From assembly GCF_000182925.2 (NCBI RefSeq), contig NC_026502.1, positions 2,728,001 through 2,792,000 on the forward strand: a stretch of 64,000 nucleotides of DNA. Reading direction: 5' to 3'. Origin of the DNA: Neurospora crassa OR74A (lineage: Eukaryota; Ascomycota; Sordariomycetes; Sordariales; Sordariaceae). This document shows, piece by piece, positions 44,187 to 55,722 of this stretch. Under the pieces are notes generated by a model, which did not search any database, was not told the DNA's origin, and saw only the letters and a program-made list of their open reading frames with translations. Both the position numbers and the translations under genes were made by a program. Within the stretch, counting starts at the first letter, position 1, and every line of letters begins with the position of its first letter.

Positions 44187-46746
44187 CAGGTTGAGGGTCG
44201 TTCATTTGGAGATGGCGGAGAACATCAACAGAGGATGGATCCATCCGATCCATTTTCGGAGGAGAGAAAGCCTCTCGTCGATACCTACTTTGCGACTAAG
44301 TATTTGAGGTTCCGAATTCTCGAGACCGACGAGGAAGCGGCATTGGGGCAGCGGCCGTTCCAGGCTTTGTCTCGATGAGGCATCATCCCTCCAAAACTTC
44401 TGGGGGGGTTACATTTCCGTGGTGTTGAACCCATCGAGTGGCCATGAGCATTCGAACGCGACGTGACTTGCAGAGAGGCACGACAGGTTCGGGCATCATT
44501 CTGGGTGCCATGTGGCGGACAGAGTTGGGACACTTTGGTTGAGGTTAGAAATCGGGTTCTTTGGCCCTTTGGTCCTACCTTGCACGGCAGTATCGACGCG
44601 TGCTCCAGATGTGGAGACGGATCATCATCATTTGGTGGTGCAGTACACTACCAGACCACATATCTGGAGGGTGGAGGGTGGAGGGTGGTGGCGCCTGTCG
44701 CGTAGTGTAATGGAAGAGGTAGTCGTGAAGGAAAGAAGATGTCGCCATGAGGCAGGCACAGCACAGGCACGACATTGTCACCTGCGTGAGTGGTAAACTG
44801 TAATCAAAAATGGCATCCATTCCACCTGCCATCGCCCGATTCAGGCACGCTTTGAGGCACGATTCGGGCCTGATGGAACCAGGGCCCAGGAACGGAGATT
44901 CCGTATCTGGACTCTTGCTTCTCAGGACCAGCCAACCTCAGCTGCAGTGCAGTGTCGAGCCGTCGTGCGGTTCCTAGGTAGGGAGGAGGTGGCACGCGGG
45001 CACCTTCCTCTGATCCATCTATTTTCTCCAACAAAGGCAGGAGCAACGAAAGAGATGACTGATGGACAACTCCAGGAGCCGGAGATGGAAGATGGGACAA
45101 CAACTGAAGCGACTGATCGATCGACAAGCTCCCCTCGTTTATCCTCGCCGAGTTCGGTTGCCATGCTCATCTACGCAACCAGACAGTCTCAAGTTACCTG
45201 TTCTCGGACCTGCAGCGATCGACAAGCTTATTGCTGGTTTTGCCCGTGGTTGATCATGATTCGTAAAGCGGAGGACCCTGACGCTCGCTGTACACTACTC
45301 GTCCTCTTGTTCTCTAGCTAGTGTAGTCTGTGTATATAGCAGCCAGGTCGTCCGTCATCCGTCAGGAGCGGGCCGAGAGAGGAGAATGTCTCTAATGCCA
45401 ATGTCTGTGTGGAAATTACCGTTTGCTGCACTTTGAGTGCCTGTGCTTTCTCTTAAAATAGTAGTCAGTCTGACGTCTGGACTTTGGAAGAAGGTGACGA
45501 CGGCGGCGGCGGCGGGAGTCGGGGGTTCAGAATGGGTCTCTTTTTAAAGCTACCACCTTAGGTACGAGACAGGGGGCAATCGGCTCACGGGCTAAAAGTA
45601 GCGTACAACCCAATTTCACCTAGCGCCATTTGGATATTTGTGCCCTGAGTAGTGTTGTGTAGCGTAGCGTAAACCCGTGTCAGGTACATCAAAGGGTTTG
45701 CTCCACGGACTTGCACGGGGCAAGGGAAGGCCCCCAGATAGATCCGCTCAGACATGTCGCAAAGCTAGTGTAGAGGTCTTCCCCGTTGGGTCTTCCAGGT
45801 TCCAGGGGTGGTTTCGCATGTTTGCGTGTCGGCGCAGTCTTGTTGCAATTTCTGATGTGTCGGTGGTAATCTATGGAAGCCCGCCGTGTTGAATTGGAAT
45901 GGCACCTCCCATGGAGATAACAGCCCGACCCGGACCTGACCTAACGATGAATGAGCGGGGACGGGAGCACTCGGGAGATAGTATGTAAATAGCGTGAACA
46001 ACCCAAGGTAGCCGTACCTGAATGAGGTACACGCGTGGTACAGTAGTGCCTGAATCTCTCATCCAGTCAGGGCCCGGCGACAGGTGCACATGCGCCGCGG
46101 CGGCGGGGACTTGCCCACCCGCCGCTGTCTCTTGAGAAAAGCGCCGTCGACCTTACGTTATTAGGTGCCCGTTAAAGACGGGCTAGCGATGCAGGGGCAC
46201 CACCACCCTTGTCACGCCTCCTGCACCTTCTCAACGGGCCCCTGTCCAAAAGGGAAGCTCTGGTGTCGCAAGCATGAGAGCGATTGACAAAAGCAGAAAT
46301 CAAAGCCACAGGTTAACACCGACACGAAGGCTTCACGTTGGAGTCAAGTTGAGCGAGGGTTCTTTTTTTTCCTTCTTTTTTTCTTTTTTTTTTCCCCGTG
46401 GGTTGCGGGACTGGACAAGAGGGTTCCTCCCGTCATCATCTTTAGTGTAGAGGTACTCAGAGGTACAGAGAGGCAGGGTAAATAGTGTAGTGTAGGTGTA
46501 CTAGTAGACATACATGTACACATACCCAGCCGTATAGTGTACTGCGTAGATAGAGATTACATATGATTGTGCGGGCATGTATTCCTTGTTGATGGGGGAA
46601 CCTGGACGCCGCTCCCTCCCTCCTTATCATGAACTTTTTTTGGTCACTCGTCCTCCACATTGGATGCCCTTCGATCTGGACGGGAGCCCACAACCCAATT
46701 CTTTCTGCTCTGTTTCTACACTAGACCACCTACCTTACCTGTACAG

Positions 46747-46851
46747 CATCCATCCATCCATCCATCCATCCATCCATCCATCCATCCATCCATCCATCCA
46801 TCCATCCATCCATCGTCCATCCATCGTCCATCGTCCATCGTCCATCGTCCT
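46747..46851 (+). repeat. (CATC)17 repeat running into CATCGTC-type units
   Basis: Seventeen perfect CATC units (46747-46814) followed by degenerate units of the type CGTCCAT to about 46851. It appears to be a compound array expanded in two phases. Confidence 0.95.
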
Positions 46852-46898
46852 CATGAGGTATGTCGCCAATTGCGCATACCTGTAACCATCCGAAAGCC

Positions 46899-47012
46899 GT
46901 GTGTGTGTGTGTGTGTGTGCCCATTCATTTCTTACAAGGAAGCTACTTACCTAGTAGCTGCCTTAGTTTTCCCTTTCATCCCTGACTACCAGTTCTCTCT
47001 CTCTCTCTCTCT
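46899..47012 (+). repeat. (GT)n and (CT)n dinucleotide repeats
   Basis: A GT run at 46899-46919 and a CT run at about 46994-47012, both just upstream of the ATG-free leader. Confidence 0.9.
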
Positions 47013-47055
47013 CGCTCATTATTGCCGTCTTGGCCCTTTGAACAAGAGTGATATG

Positions 47056-48280
47056 ATCGGGCTGAACGGATCGGCGCATTTGTTTCCCTAGTTTCCTCCA
47101 CCTTCCATTTTGCAAACCCATAGCGCTCTTTTCCCTCTCGCGTCTGGCAGCCCGCCCGCCCGTCCGAGAAAAATCAGGTCGAGGGCCATCGCAATCGCTT
47201 CGCATTTGGCAGTAGTGTAGGTCCTGAATATCTGTAGAGGGAGTAGCGGACGAAAAGACCTGACAGCCCCCTGGCGCTGCAGTACATCGCAACTAAACCG
47301 CAAAGAGGTCCCAAAATCGACCGACGACCCATTCAGAAACTGCCCGAGTCAGCGGCCCCGGTCCACACTGTTAGCGCACACCCCTGGACCCGACTTCCCT
47401 TGGAGGAGACCCGTTCCCCGACCCCGTCCCGTACTCAGGTCTACTCTACCTACCCCGTCAATTGAATCCGTCTCCGACCACAAGCACGCTGCTTGCCCGC
47501 CCCGTGTTGCCCTTCCACAGTCCCTCTTCGCATCCAGATCCCATCCGCTGGGCTGCGAACCTACCACAATACACGGCACCACTTCCGTCCTCCCGTCCGT
47601 TATCCCAAGCAGTTCATCCTCCTGCTTGACTCTCTGAGACACCATCACCATCCGCTCTCTGACACGACGGGACTGGACCTTGAACACCTGCAGTACTAGG
47701 CCTGGACGTGTTCGTTATCTGTCCGCTACCACGGCATACAGTCCCAAGGCAGCATCAACCCACCCGCTACTGCACTCCAGCTGCAACTCGCCTGCACCCC
47801 GACCTGCACACAACAACCGACTACATCTGCCGCCGTCACCTTGGTATCGGCACTGACTGCAGTCACTGCTTCTCCCTCTTCCTCGACCTCATTCCACGAG
47901 ACTCCCAAAAGACCGAGCGGGGCCTCTGTTGAGCTAGCCATACTGTCATTTACTCTCTTGTTGCCCACGATTGTTCTGCATATACCTATCCAGTTTTGGG
48001 TTTCCTTCCAGCGCGCACCCCCCGTTTTCCATCCAAGCACCCGTCTGATCCCATCTGAGAGACGAAAGCCCACGGGCGAACACCAAGCGCGATACACACA
48101 GGCCGTGACAAAAAAAACACCACCCACGGCTACCCACTACCCGACGAATCGACCCTGGAGGGGCACTCCACGACCGCGTCTCGGCAAAACATTCACCGAT
48201 TTTTGGAGGACGGAGAGGAACACACCAGACACTAAAGAGGGGGATATCACAGCTCGGTTCGCCGGTGAGATTGATATGTC
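47056..48280 (+). promoter_or_regulatory. Probable long 5' leader of the DENN gene, free of ATG for 1.22 kb
   Basis: From 47056 to 48275 the plus strand contains no ATG triplet at all, although the complementary CAT triplets are frequent. With this composition 10-20 ATGs would be expected. The sequence is pyrimidine- and C-rich, as Neurospora 5' UTRs often are. This strongly suggests that the region is transcribed and scanned as leader, perhaps with introns. The promoter would then lie near or before 47050, next to the CT and GT repeats. Confidence 0.65.
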
Positions 48281-48332
48281 ATGGATAACTCGTCTACGCC
48301 CCTCGCCGACTACTTCTGGATCGCCGGCATAG
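48276..48332 (+). CDS. Overlapping upstream ORF at the DENN start codon
   Basis: The first ATG after the ATG-free leader is at 48276, five bases before the main ATG at 48281 (ATG-TC-ATG). It opens an 18-codon ORF that ends at 48332 inside the main gene, so ribosomes starting here would miss the DENN ORF unless they leak past. Coding of a functional peptide is unlikely; a role in setting translation level is plausible. Confidence 0.35.
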   Translation: MSWITRLRPSPTTSGSPA

Positions 48333-51300
48333 AGAACATCACCTATGATGACGACAGACAGGAAGAGAGCCTCGGCGCCTCGCTGGACACGGTAGAAGAC
48401 ACCATTATCGAAGATGGAGAGGGAGAAACCGAAGGAGAGGATGAGCTAGGTGACGCGTCGGGCATTTCCTCTCCACGCGCCGGCGGCCATCCCCGCCATT
48501 CGCGCCAGAACTCGGGGAACCGCCTGTCGGCACTCTCCAAGCTCTCTTATAACCCGTCGCTGTCAAGTGATAATGACATCGAAGGTAACACCAGAAGTAA
48601 CAGAAGCAGCGCGACTATCCGACCCCTCCCCCTCCCCAACTTGGGAAACGGTACCGGCAACGGCAACTCCAACAACGCCTCCAGCGGAAACGCCACAAAT
48701 GCCAACAACACTAACGGTGCTGGTGCTAATGGTGTCAATGGCACCAATGGAAACAACAAAACTTCGCCCGCCGCGTCTCCGAATCCTAACCAGATACCCA
48801 TGTTCGATGCCCTCGGCCAGATCCCGATCCAAGACGGCTTTCTCTCCGACCTCGACTTCGACAAGGCCCTCCTCAAGTTCGCCGCTGAGAGGGAAAACTT
48901 CCTTGACGATCTTACCTTCAGCGCTGGCGCTAAGCTCCAGTCGAGGCCACCCATGGTGAACCCTAGAACCGAGAAACTGAGAGTGGACGACGACCAGAGC
49001 GGCCGAAAGAGTCCCCTTAAGAGCATCCGTGGAAGCATCCGCCGCAAAATTAGTTTTAGGGACATGAGCAGTGCAAGGAAGCAGCCCATGACTCCCAGAG
49101 CAGGTACTAAGCCCACCGAATCAACCCCCCGTGTGATCCCCAACCCGTATCGGGCCTATACTCACCCACCCTTGCCCCCAGCCTCCATCCGGACAACAAA
49201 GCGCCTGAGCAACTACAACTCGGTCATTCCGCCCCCGGAACCCCTGAACGCAGATCCCGACATGCACCCGCTCAAGAGGCGGTTCGAGCCGGTCTTACTG
49301 GACAGGTACCCTTCGCGCGATGCCACCGTGGACGAATTGTCCAGGAGAGGCCGATTCCCGGACTACGTGCCCATGTTTGCCTTCCCCAACGACATCCAGA
49401 TCGTTTCGTCGGACGATCGCCCCCGCTCGACATGGCACGGCTTTACCATGACCTCGGATGACAACTCCAAGATTTATGGAATCTGTATAATCGTTTGGAC
49501 CGCGCTGGACGCCGAGACAGCGGACAAGGTCGAAAAGAGATGCGAACAATGGCGGCAGAGGCATATGAGCAATGAGGAACGCGAGTTGGCCGCAAGTTTG
49601 GGCATTCGTTTGGCAGCGGAGCGTGCTCATTTGTCGCAGTTGCTGTCAGAGCTGCCGTCGATTCCTTCGGGATCTGCTGCTAGGGAGTCGCTGGATGAGC
49701 AGATCAGCTCGGTCGAGGAGAAAATCAGCTTGATGACGGAGATGCTGAGGCCGCTCAGGCACGGAGCGGCGTCCAAGATTGACGGCCTCACGGCTGGCGA
49801 AACCGGCCTTTGGGTGCCGAGGGCTTACGGAATCCTTGGCAGGGATCCATCCAAAATGACATTTTGGAAAGAATGGCTCCGGGCTGTCACCGTACCCATG
49901 ACGGACGGTGCCATCTTGAGGGTTCCTCCAAGCTCTCCCAAGATCGGGCGGTGGCAGCCTCTGGAGCGATATGTTGTTAACCTGTGCACCGAGGCATTTA
50001 GCCCCCTCAGCTCGCTCACCCAAGTTGAGCTGGGCGTACGCGAATTGCGGCTTTATGCCCGCAAGGAGGCTGCCAATGAATTGCCAGGATCGCGCAACAT
50101 CGACATCTATGCCCTGTTCAGATGCTTGTCGCTGGAGAACATTGTGCTCTTGTTCGAGTATGCTATGTCCGAATCTCGAATCATCTTCCTATCCTCCCAC
50201 ACAGGCATGTTGCACCTTGCCTGTCACGCCTTGGCGAATCTGCTGTACCCCCTGAAATGGGCCAGCATCTTTATTCCTGTGTTACCCGCCCGGCTGATCT
50301 CAGCCCTCGAGGCCCCGTGCCCCTACATTGTCGGCATTGAGCGGCGGTACGAGAATATCCAACTACCCGACGACGACTATGTGCTTGTGGATCTTGACAA
50401 AGACATCATCGATGCCACGGCACAGGCCGTCCCGCTCCCGCGCCAACACAGGCGGAAGCTCATGTCTCTGCTGCAAATCGCAGCTCCTCACAAGCTGAGG
50501 TACGGTGTGGCAACCGGCCCGCCGCCTTATGCGATCGAGGCTTTCCCCTATGATGCGTTCTCCGCAGAAAATGAGGCGCTTTTCAACCCGTCAGCAAAGG
50601 CGAGCACTCTGGGCAAATGGGTGACACAGAACTCATCCACGTTTGCCGAACCAGATCCGCCAAACAGTATGCGCACTCCCCTGTTCAACGCGTTCTCGCA
50701 GGCGAGACCAGACTCCGGGCATGGCCGTCCCACAACCTCAAAGTCAGGAAAAGGGAGCCCACCCTCGTCTGTATCGCCTGTCTCGATGCACTTCCCCCCC
50801 GCGCCCACCACACCCGTGTCGCGCAGTGACTCTGGTTTCGCTGTTGCGACAACCTTGAGAGAAAAGCGCTCGGGACACTTCGATGAAAAGTCCAGACGTA
50901 GTTCGTCTTTTGGGATGGATAAGAATGGACCACCTCACCCACCACTTCACAGGCCCAGTCTGCCTTTCTTGATCGGGCACGCTCAGAACCTCTCGATATC
51001 GTCCATCTCGATTGATTCGCAATCCTCCTTTGGCGCGTATGCCCCCTCAACTTACGCCCAGTCAACTATTGCTGCGTCTACCATCATGCCCAACATGATG
51101 GTCCAGCCTGTCAAGAACACGGAAAACACAGTCTGGGTTGAGGGTCACTGCTTCAACTGGACTCCTAGCGAACAAGACTCCATCTGCACTATTTGCGATG
51201 ATCGGTCGGAGGGCAACGGCCTCTACAAGTGCAGTGGCTGCAACTGTCTTGCCCATAACCATTGTCTTGGGTTTGCCTCGTTGGTTTGCCCGGCAGCTTT

Positions 51301-52046
51301 CCATCCGGATCGCGTTAGGGCCGCATTTGTCCGTTGTATGGCAAGCTTGCTTTACACTTATAGAAAGCACCTCGGACGACCTACCAAGGAACAGAAGGCT
51401 AATGGTCAGCATTATGCCTTTGATATGGATGGGTTCATCAGGAGTCTGCCCTACGATCAACAGGATTATGCGACTATGCTGAGGGATACTCAAGGTATGT
51501 TCTGGCTCATTTCCCCCGCCTTTTTTTTCTTTTTTTTTCTTTTATCTTGCGCAAGTCACACAAACTAAGCAATTTGTAGCGTTCAACGAATTTGTTCACG
51601 AACGCGAGAGAATACCCCCGTCCGACCCCGCCATTCGACTATTTGATGAAGTCATCCTGGCCAAGAAGGCCCGCGGTCGCCCCGTCTTTTCCCAAGGGTT
51701 GTCCCGTCTCTCCACTATCCGCGCCTCCCACGGCGTCTCCGCTTTTGGGCCGAGCAGCGCGAGTGCAGCGAGACAGAATAAGAATCCGGGGTACCTGAAC
51801 GACACGACGGACCATATCTGGCGGACCGCCTCGGTACCGGTGCCCTCGTCGACCAAGTTCAACGACGGAGACAACTACAGATCCATCGTCACGCGTGTGC
51901 CGGCCAGACTGGATCCCACTCTGATGAAGGAACCAAGGGCAATACAAGGGGTTCCCAGACCTGAACAGGGCCGGGTAAGAGGGCTAATCAGGAAGCAAGT
52001 GGCCAGCATGCTTGGACCGCCCACTCCGGATTTCAGGGTTCCATAG
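48281..52046 (+). CDS. DENN-domain protein with an inserted C1-type zinc finger
   Basis: Two exons, 48281-51494 and 51580-52046, encode 1226 residues. Residues 1-340 are mostly disordered, with an acidic stretch and an Asn/Gly-rich run. A uDENN-like segment begins at about 355 ('FPDYVPMFAFPNDIQIV'). The cDENN core is at about 510-700 ('ESRIIFLSSHTGMLHLACHA', then 'WASIFIPVLPARLI'). A linker rich in Ser/Pro leads to a C1-like finger: His956, Cys969, Cys972, Cys984, Cys987, His992, Cys995 and Cys1003, with spacing close to the H-x12-C-x2-C..C-x2-C-x4-H-x2-C-x7-C pattern. dDENN-like sequence follows and runs across the splice junction ('MLRDTQAFNEFVHERE'). DENN proteins are exchange factors for Rab GTPases; the Rab partner here is unknown. 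C1 fingers bind lipids or proteins at membranes. Confidence 0.87.
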
Positions 52047-53061
52047 ATCATCAGGCCAGGCAGACCGCACTAGAGGCAGCATATACGGCACTTTTTGTAT
52101 GGCCTGAACTGTGTCAAGAAACTTGTAGTAACTGTATAAGTTGTAATTTTGCGTTGTGGTTTGTGGTGGTCTAGCGCGGGGAAGGGACAGAAAGATGCTG
52201 GTAATAATTATGTTTTTCTTGGTTTTGGTTCTGCCATCTTGCTTGGCTGTGGAATAAAGTAGCAAAAGCGAGTGGGAGCTGGTTGGGGTTAGGGGAAGGT
52301 GGGAACATAAGGACGGTGGCATAAGGGATTCATATTGAATTGTTTATTGTTTTGCTCTTTTCATTTTCTCTCTTTTTGCCTCGAGAAACACACACACGCG
52401 CACGCACACACACACGCACACACACACACACACACACACATCACATCACATCACACACTACACATTTGCATCCATGGACATGTTTCTTTTTTTTTTTTTT
52501 TTTTTTTCTTCTTTGTCTCACTTAGTACCACCCACGATCGCACATAACATCCACAAGAAAGAGAGAGAGAGAGGGAGGGAGAGAGAGCGAAATGGAGAAA
52601 GAGCATAAACGTGCTGTGGCCCTGTCTTAGTGGCTATAGAGAAGGCATGCTCGGGTGGCGGTTTTTTGGCTTTTCTGAGAGGGAGAGGAAGGGAGAAGGG
52701 GTGGGGGGGGGTAGGGGAGGAAGGAAGCAAAGGAGAGATTGTACATTGGTGTAAGGAGACCAGAGAGAAATATGAAACGTTGCATAGAAGTGATTGTCAT
52801 ATACAAACAAAAACTTCGATACAACTAAATACCATCACAAGGGGTATAGGCAGATAGGCAGTGCTTCCTTAACGGCCAGTCAGATACAAATCAAACGCAA
52901 CAAGGACAGCAAACTGTCATGCTAATACGCTTTGCCAACTACAACGAGGAAACCGAACGTACCGACGCCCCGTGCAAGCTATAAAGACCATACTCTTTGC
53001 TCCCCATTTCCGCGAACCTAATGCTAATGACCAAAATCAACCTTGTCTCCCTCCCAACAAG
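52047..53061. other. Convergent intergenic region with CA, T and GA repeats
   Basis: One kb between the DENN gene and the transporter, both ending here. It contains a long CA/CG repeat (about 52389-52440), a 21-base T run (52487-52507) and a GA-rich stretch (about 52558-52590). No gene was seen. Confidence 0.7.
52389..52507 (+). repeat. (CA)n repeat followed by a T21 tract
   Basis: CA repeats with scattered CG units, then CATCA units, then 21 uninterrupted T (52487-52507). Confidence 0.9.
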
Positions 53062-55722
53062 TCAAAGATGAGGAACACCAGCACTCTGCATGATCAAGTT
53101 CACGATACTCAGGAAACCTTCACCGAGAATGAAGCCCTGGAAAGAAAAGATAAGCAAAAGGTGTTAGCAACCCACCTCATGCTGGCACCAAAGCGAGAGA
53201 GCAAAGGATGAAAAACTTACCGAAGCCAAAACAATCAAAGGCGTATCCTGCCACCCCATCACCCCCTTCCACCACCACCCAAGCAACCCCCCAATCGTCC
53301 TAGCAATCGTAAAACTGGGCACATTATACATACCCACCGCCACCGCAATCCCGCCTGGGATCAATGCCTGCCACCTCTTTCCTTTATCAGCACCAACCTT
53401 GTCAACAAGAATGATTCTCGCAGCAGTGGTGACAGCAAACAGCGCAGCAGAGCCGATAGCCCATTCCTTAGCCATGGGTGGTAACCCTTCGCCAGTGACT
53501 AAACGAGCGGTGAAGATCCACACATATCCCGTAGGAACCTGGAAGAGGGGACCCGGGATAGTGTAAACGACCGTGTAGAGCTTGTAGATGAAGGCGCTGA
53601 CGATGGCACCAACGGTGGCGCCGATCACTTGTCCGTAGAATTGGGCCTTGGGAGCGGCGCCGAGGAGGTGGCCCGTTTTGAGGTCTTGCATTAGGTCCCC
53701 GGCTTGGAGGGCGCCCTGTCGGGTATTTGTTAGTCATCAGAAAAGGGGGGGGGGGGGGGGGGGGAAGCAGGGAGAAAGGTGTATACGCACAGCTTCAGAC
53801 ACAGCTCCAGCAACTAGATTGATCAACACGCTGTTCTTGTTGGACTGGGGGATGATGAAGGCAAAGAATAGCTGTGCCAACTTGCTGATGCCTGACACCG
53901 GGTTTAAATCAGTCTCGCCCAACGCGCGGACGCCCATGATGCTCAACACCAGAGCCATGAACACGGCCGTGACAGTAGCGTAGAGAGGGACGAGGTTGCC
54001 AAACACTAAGTGGATGCAGCCGATGCAGAAGATGATTGAAAGCACCAGCCCAACGGCGACGGTCTTGTCGCCGACTTGCTGGTCAGGCGGAGCGTCGTCG
54101 AATTCCTCCTCCTTTTCCTCTCCGAGATCCTCCTGAATGCGGTTCAACCTTGAAGAGTGTCGTTGTCTCAACCCGCTGTTGAGGTGGGTGTACGCATCCT
54201 CATCATCTTCGGAGTTCGAAGCCTCGCTGATATCGGAGAGTCGTCTCCCCAGTCTTGGTCTTGTCAATCCTCCCCTCGCCGCATCATTGGTGTTGATGGC
54301 CCTATAACCTGATCTCGCCACTGGGCTCCTCGTCTTATCGGCCCAGCCCAAAGTTTCCTTCACTTTTTGAACAATGCCCCGTCCCTGGACCAGTACCCAT
54401 CCAACCGCTTTCCTCACACCCTGAACTCTCACCAGCGACCGCCCAGCCAGCCATCCCAAACTGACGACGGAATCAGCCAGCATGATGGCCAAGCTCACCC
54501 ACACAATCCACCCTTTACTCCCCTTCTCCCAGTCATCCACATCGCCCGGCGCCCAGCCCCGATTCTTCGCCAGCGGCGAGAGTATGCCCCATCCGATCAC
54601 CGCCCCCAAAAGCATGTGCAGCGTCGTGGCGGGACCCATGATGATGCCCTGTCCGACATATGCCAAGCTGGGATTCAGCGTCCACAACCACGTCGTGGCG
54701 AGGTAACTGCCGAAGACGGGAATCGACCTGAGCGCCGGGATGAAGTACGTCGACAAAGTAAAGATGCCCGAGACAAGGAAGCAGACCAGCAAAAGGTTGA
54801 GATTCCGTTTCCAAGAAGCCGAGTGAGGTTCCGCCGGAGCTTCTCCCCCCTCCTCTCCCTCCAAGTTGTGGTGGTTGCCGTTGTTGTCGTCATCCAACCC
54901 CGGGACAACAGCACTGCCCGACTCCTCCTGTGCCGCCAGACTCGCAAAAGTCGCCGGATCCTCATGCCTCTCGCTCTCGCTCGCCCTCTGCCTCGTCTTG
55001 CCATGCAACACCGATATCAACACGGCCGTACTAAAGCCACTAGGGAACTTGAGTTGCTCGCGAATAATCACCTGCTTCCTGAGGGGGACCCCAAACACCA
55101 CGCCAAAGTAGCACAATCCCAACCCCCAAACCACCAGTTTCCCCAATCCCAGATCCAGTCCTGGCCCCCCGCCTTCGTCGTCCCTCAGCAAGAACTGCAT
55201 CGCCGGTATCACCCCGACAAACCCGCAGCCCAGCGGCATGATGGCCATCGACCCGGCCACCGTCTGCACCAGCACGTTTTCCACCGGACTAAACGGGAAC
55301 TTGAGGCGTTGCGTCAAAAGGCGAAAAACGCCAAACCCCATCAAAGAGGCCGGCATGCTCATGATGCTGACCCATCCCGTCTGTAAGCCAAAGTACATGT
55401 TGGAGAAACAGATGATGAGGCCGACGCCCAGGCCGACGAGGACGCCCCGGGCAGTGAAGGATTTGCCTTCGATGAGGGGGCGGGGTGGGGAGTGTGGGTG
55501 GAGGGAAGAGTCTGACGAAGAAGGAGAAGAAGGAGAAGAAGAAGAAGAAGAAGAAGAAGAGGGAGAGGAGGAGGATGGCGTGAGGGGGAGATCGGTATTG
55601 GTGTCTGTGGGCTCGGAGGAGGTGGATGGTGGTGCGGCCGGACCTGGAGCGGGGGACGGAGGCGGCAGTAGCGGGTCGCGAGGGTCCGCCGTCGTCCCCG
55701 CCGTGCGCGACCGTTGCGCCAT
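53062..55722 (-). CDS. Oligopeptide transporter (OPT) family protein
   Basis: Three exons, 55722-53791, 53715-53221 and 53136-53062, encode 833 residues. After about 85 polar residues with a long Ser run (from a GAA repeat on the plus strand) come many hydrophobic segments. OPT-family hallmarks include 'FSNMYFGLQTGWVSIMSMPASL' near the first helix, 'KFPFSPVENVLVQTVAGSMA' and 'QLKFPSGFSTAVLI'. Two long cytosolic loops (about 290-350 and 540-620) are charged and low in complexity. OPT proteins move oligopeptides, glutathione or metal chelates with protons; sequence features place this nearer the yeast YGL114W type, whose substrate is unknown. The final exon encodes only 24 residues but completes the last helix. 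The first intron contains a 20-base C run on the coding strand. The ATG at 55722 is the first in frame. Confidence 0.88.
53745..53764 (+). repeat. Poly(G) tract, 20 nt, inside an intron
   Basis: It lies inside the 75-nt first intron of the OPT gene and is therefore a C run in the pre-mRNA, taking up over a quarter of the intron. Confidence 0.9.

Larger units (their letters stand above)
40402..47055. other. Gene desert, 6.7 kb, rich in simple repeats
   Basis: No ORF here resembles a known family; the longest (43839-44378, plus strand, 179 codons) has Gly and Arg runs from simple sequence. Contents include (CATGA)7, (GAGACCCT)5, a 17-base G run, a CATC minisatellite, TG and CT repeats, and about seven copies of TAGTGTAG or its complement between 44.7 and 47.2 kb. 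Unannotated noncoding transcripts or distal regulatory DNA for the DENN gene are possible. Confidence 0.6.

Noticed and set aside
43839-44378. 179-codon ORF in the gene desert as a real gene
   Set aside because: Contains Gly/Arg runs from the poly(G) tract, no known domain, and no supporting splice or start context.
47841-48332. 163-codon plus-strand ORF before the DENN gene
   Set aside because: It has no ATG before 48276, so only the last 18 codons could be translated from ATG.
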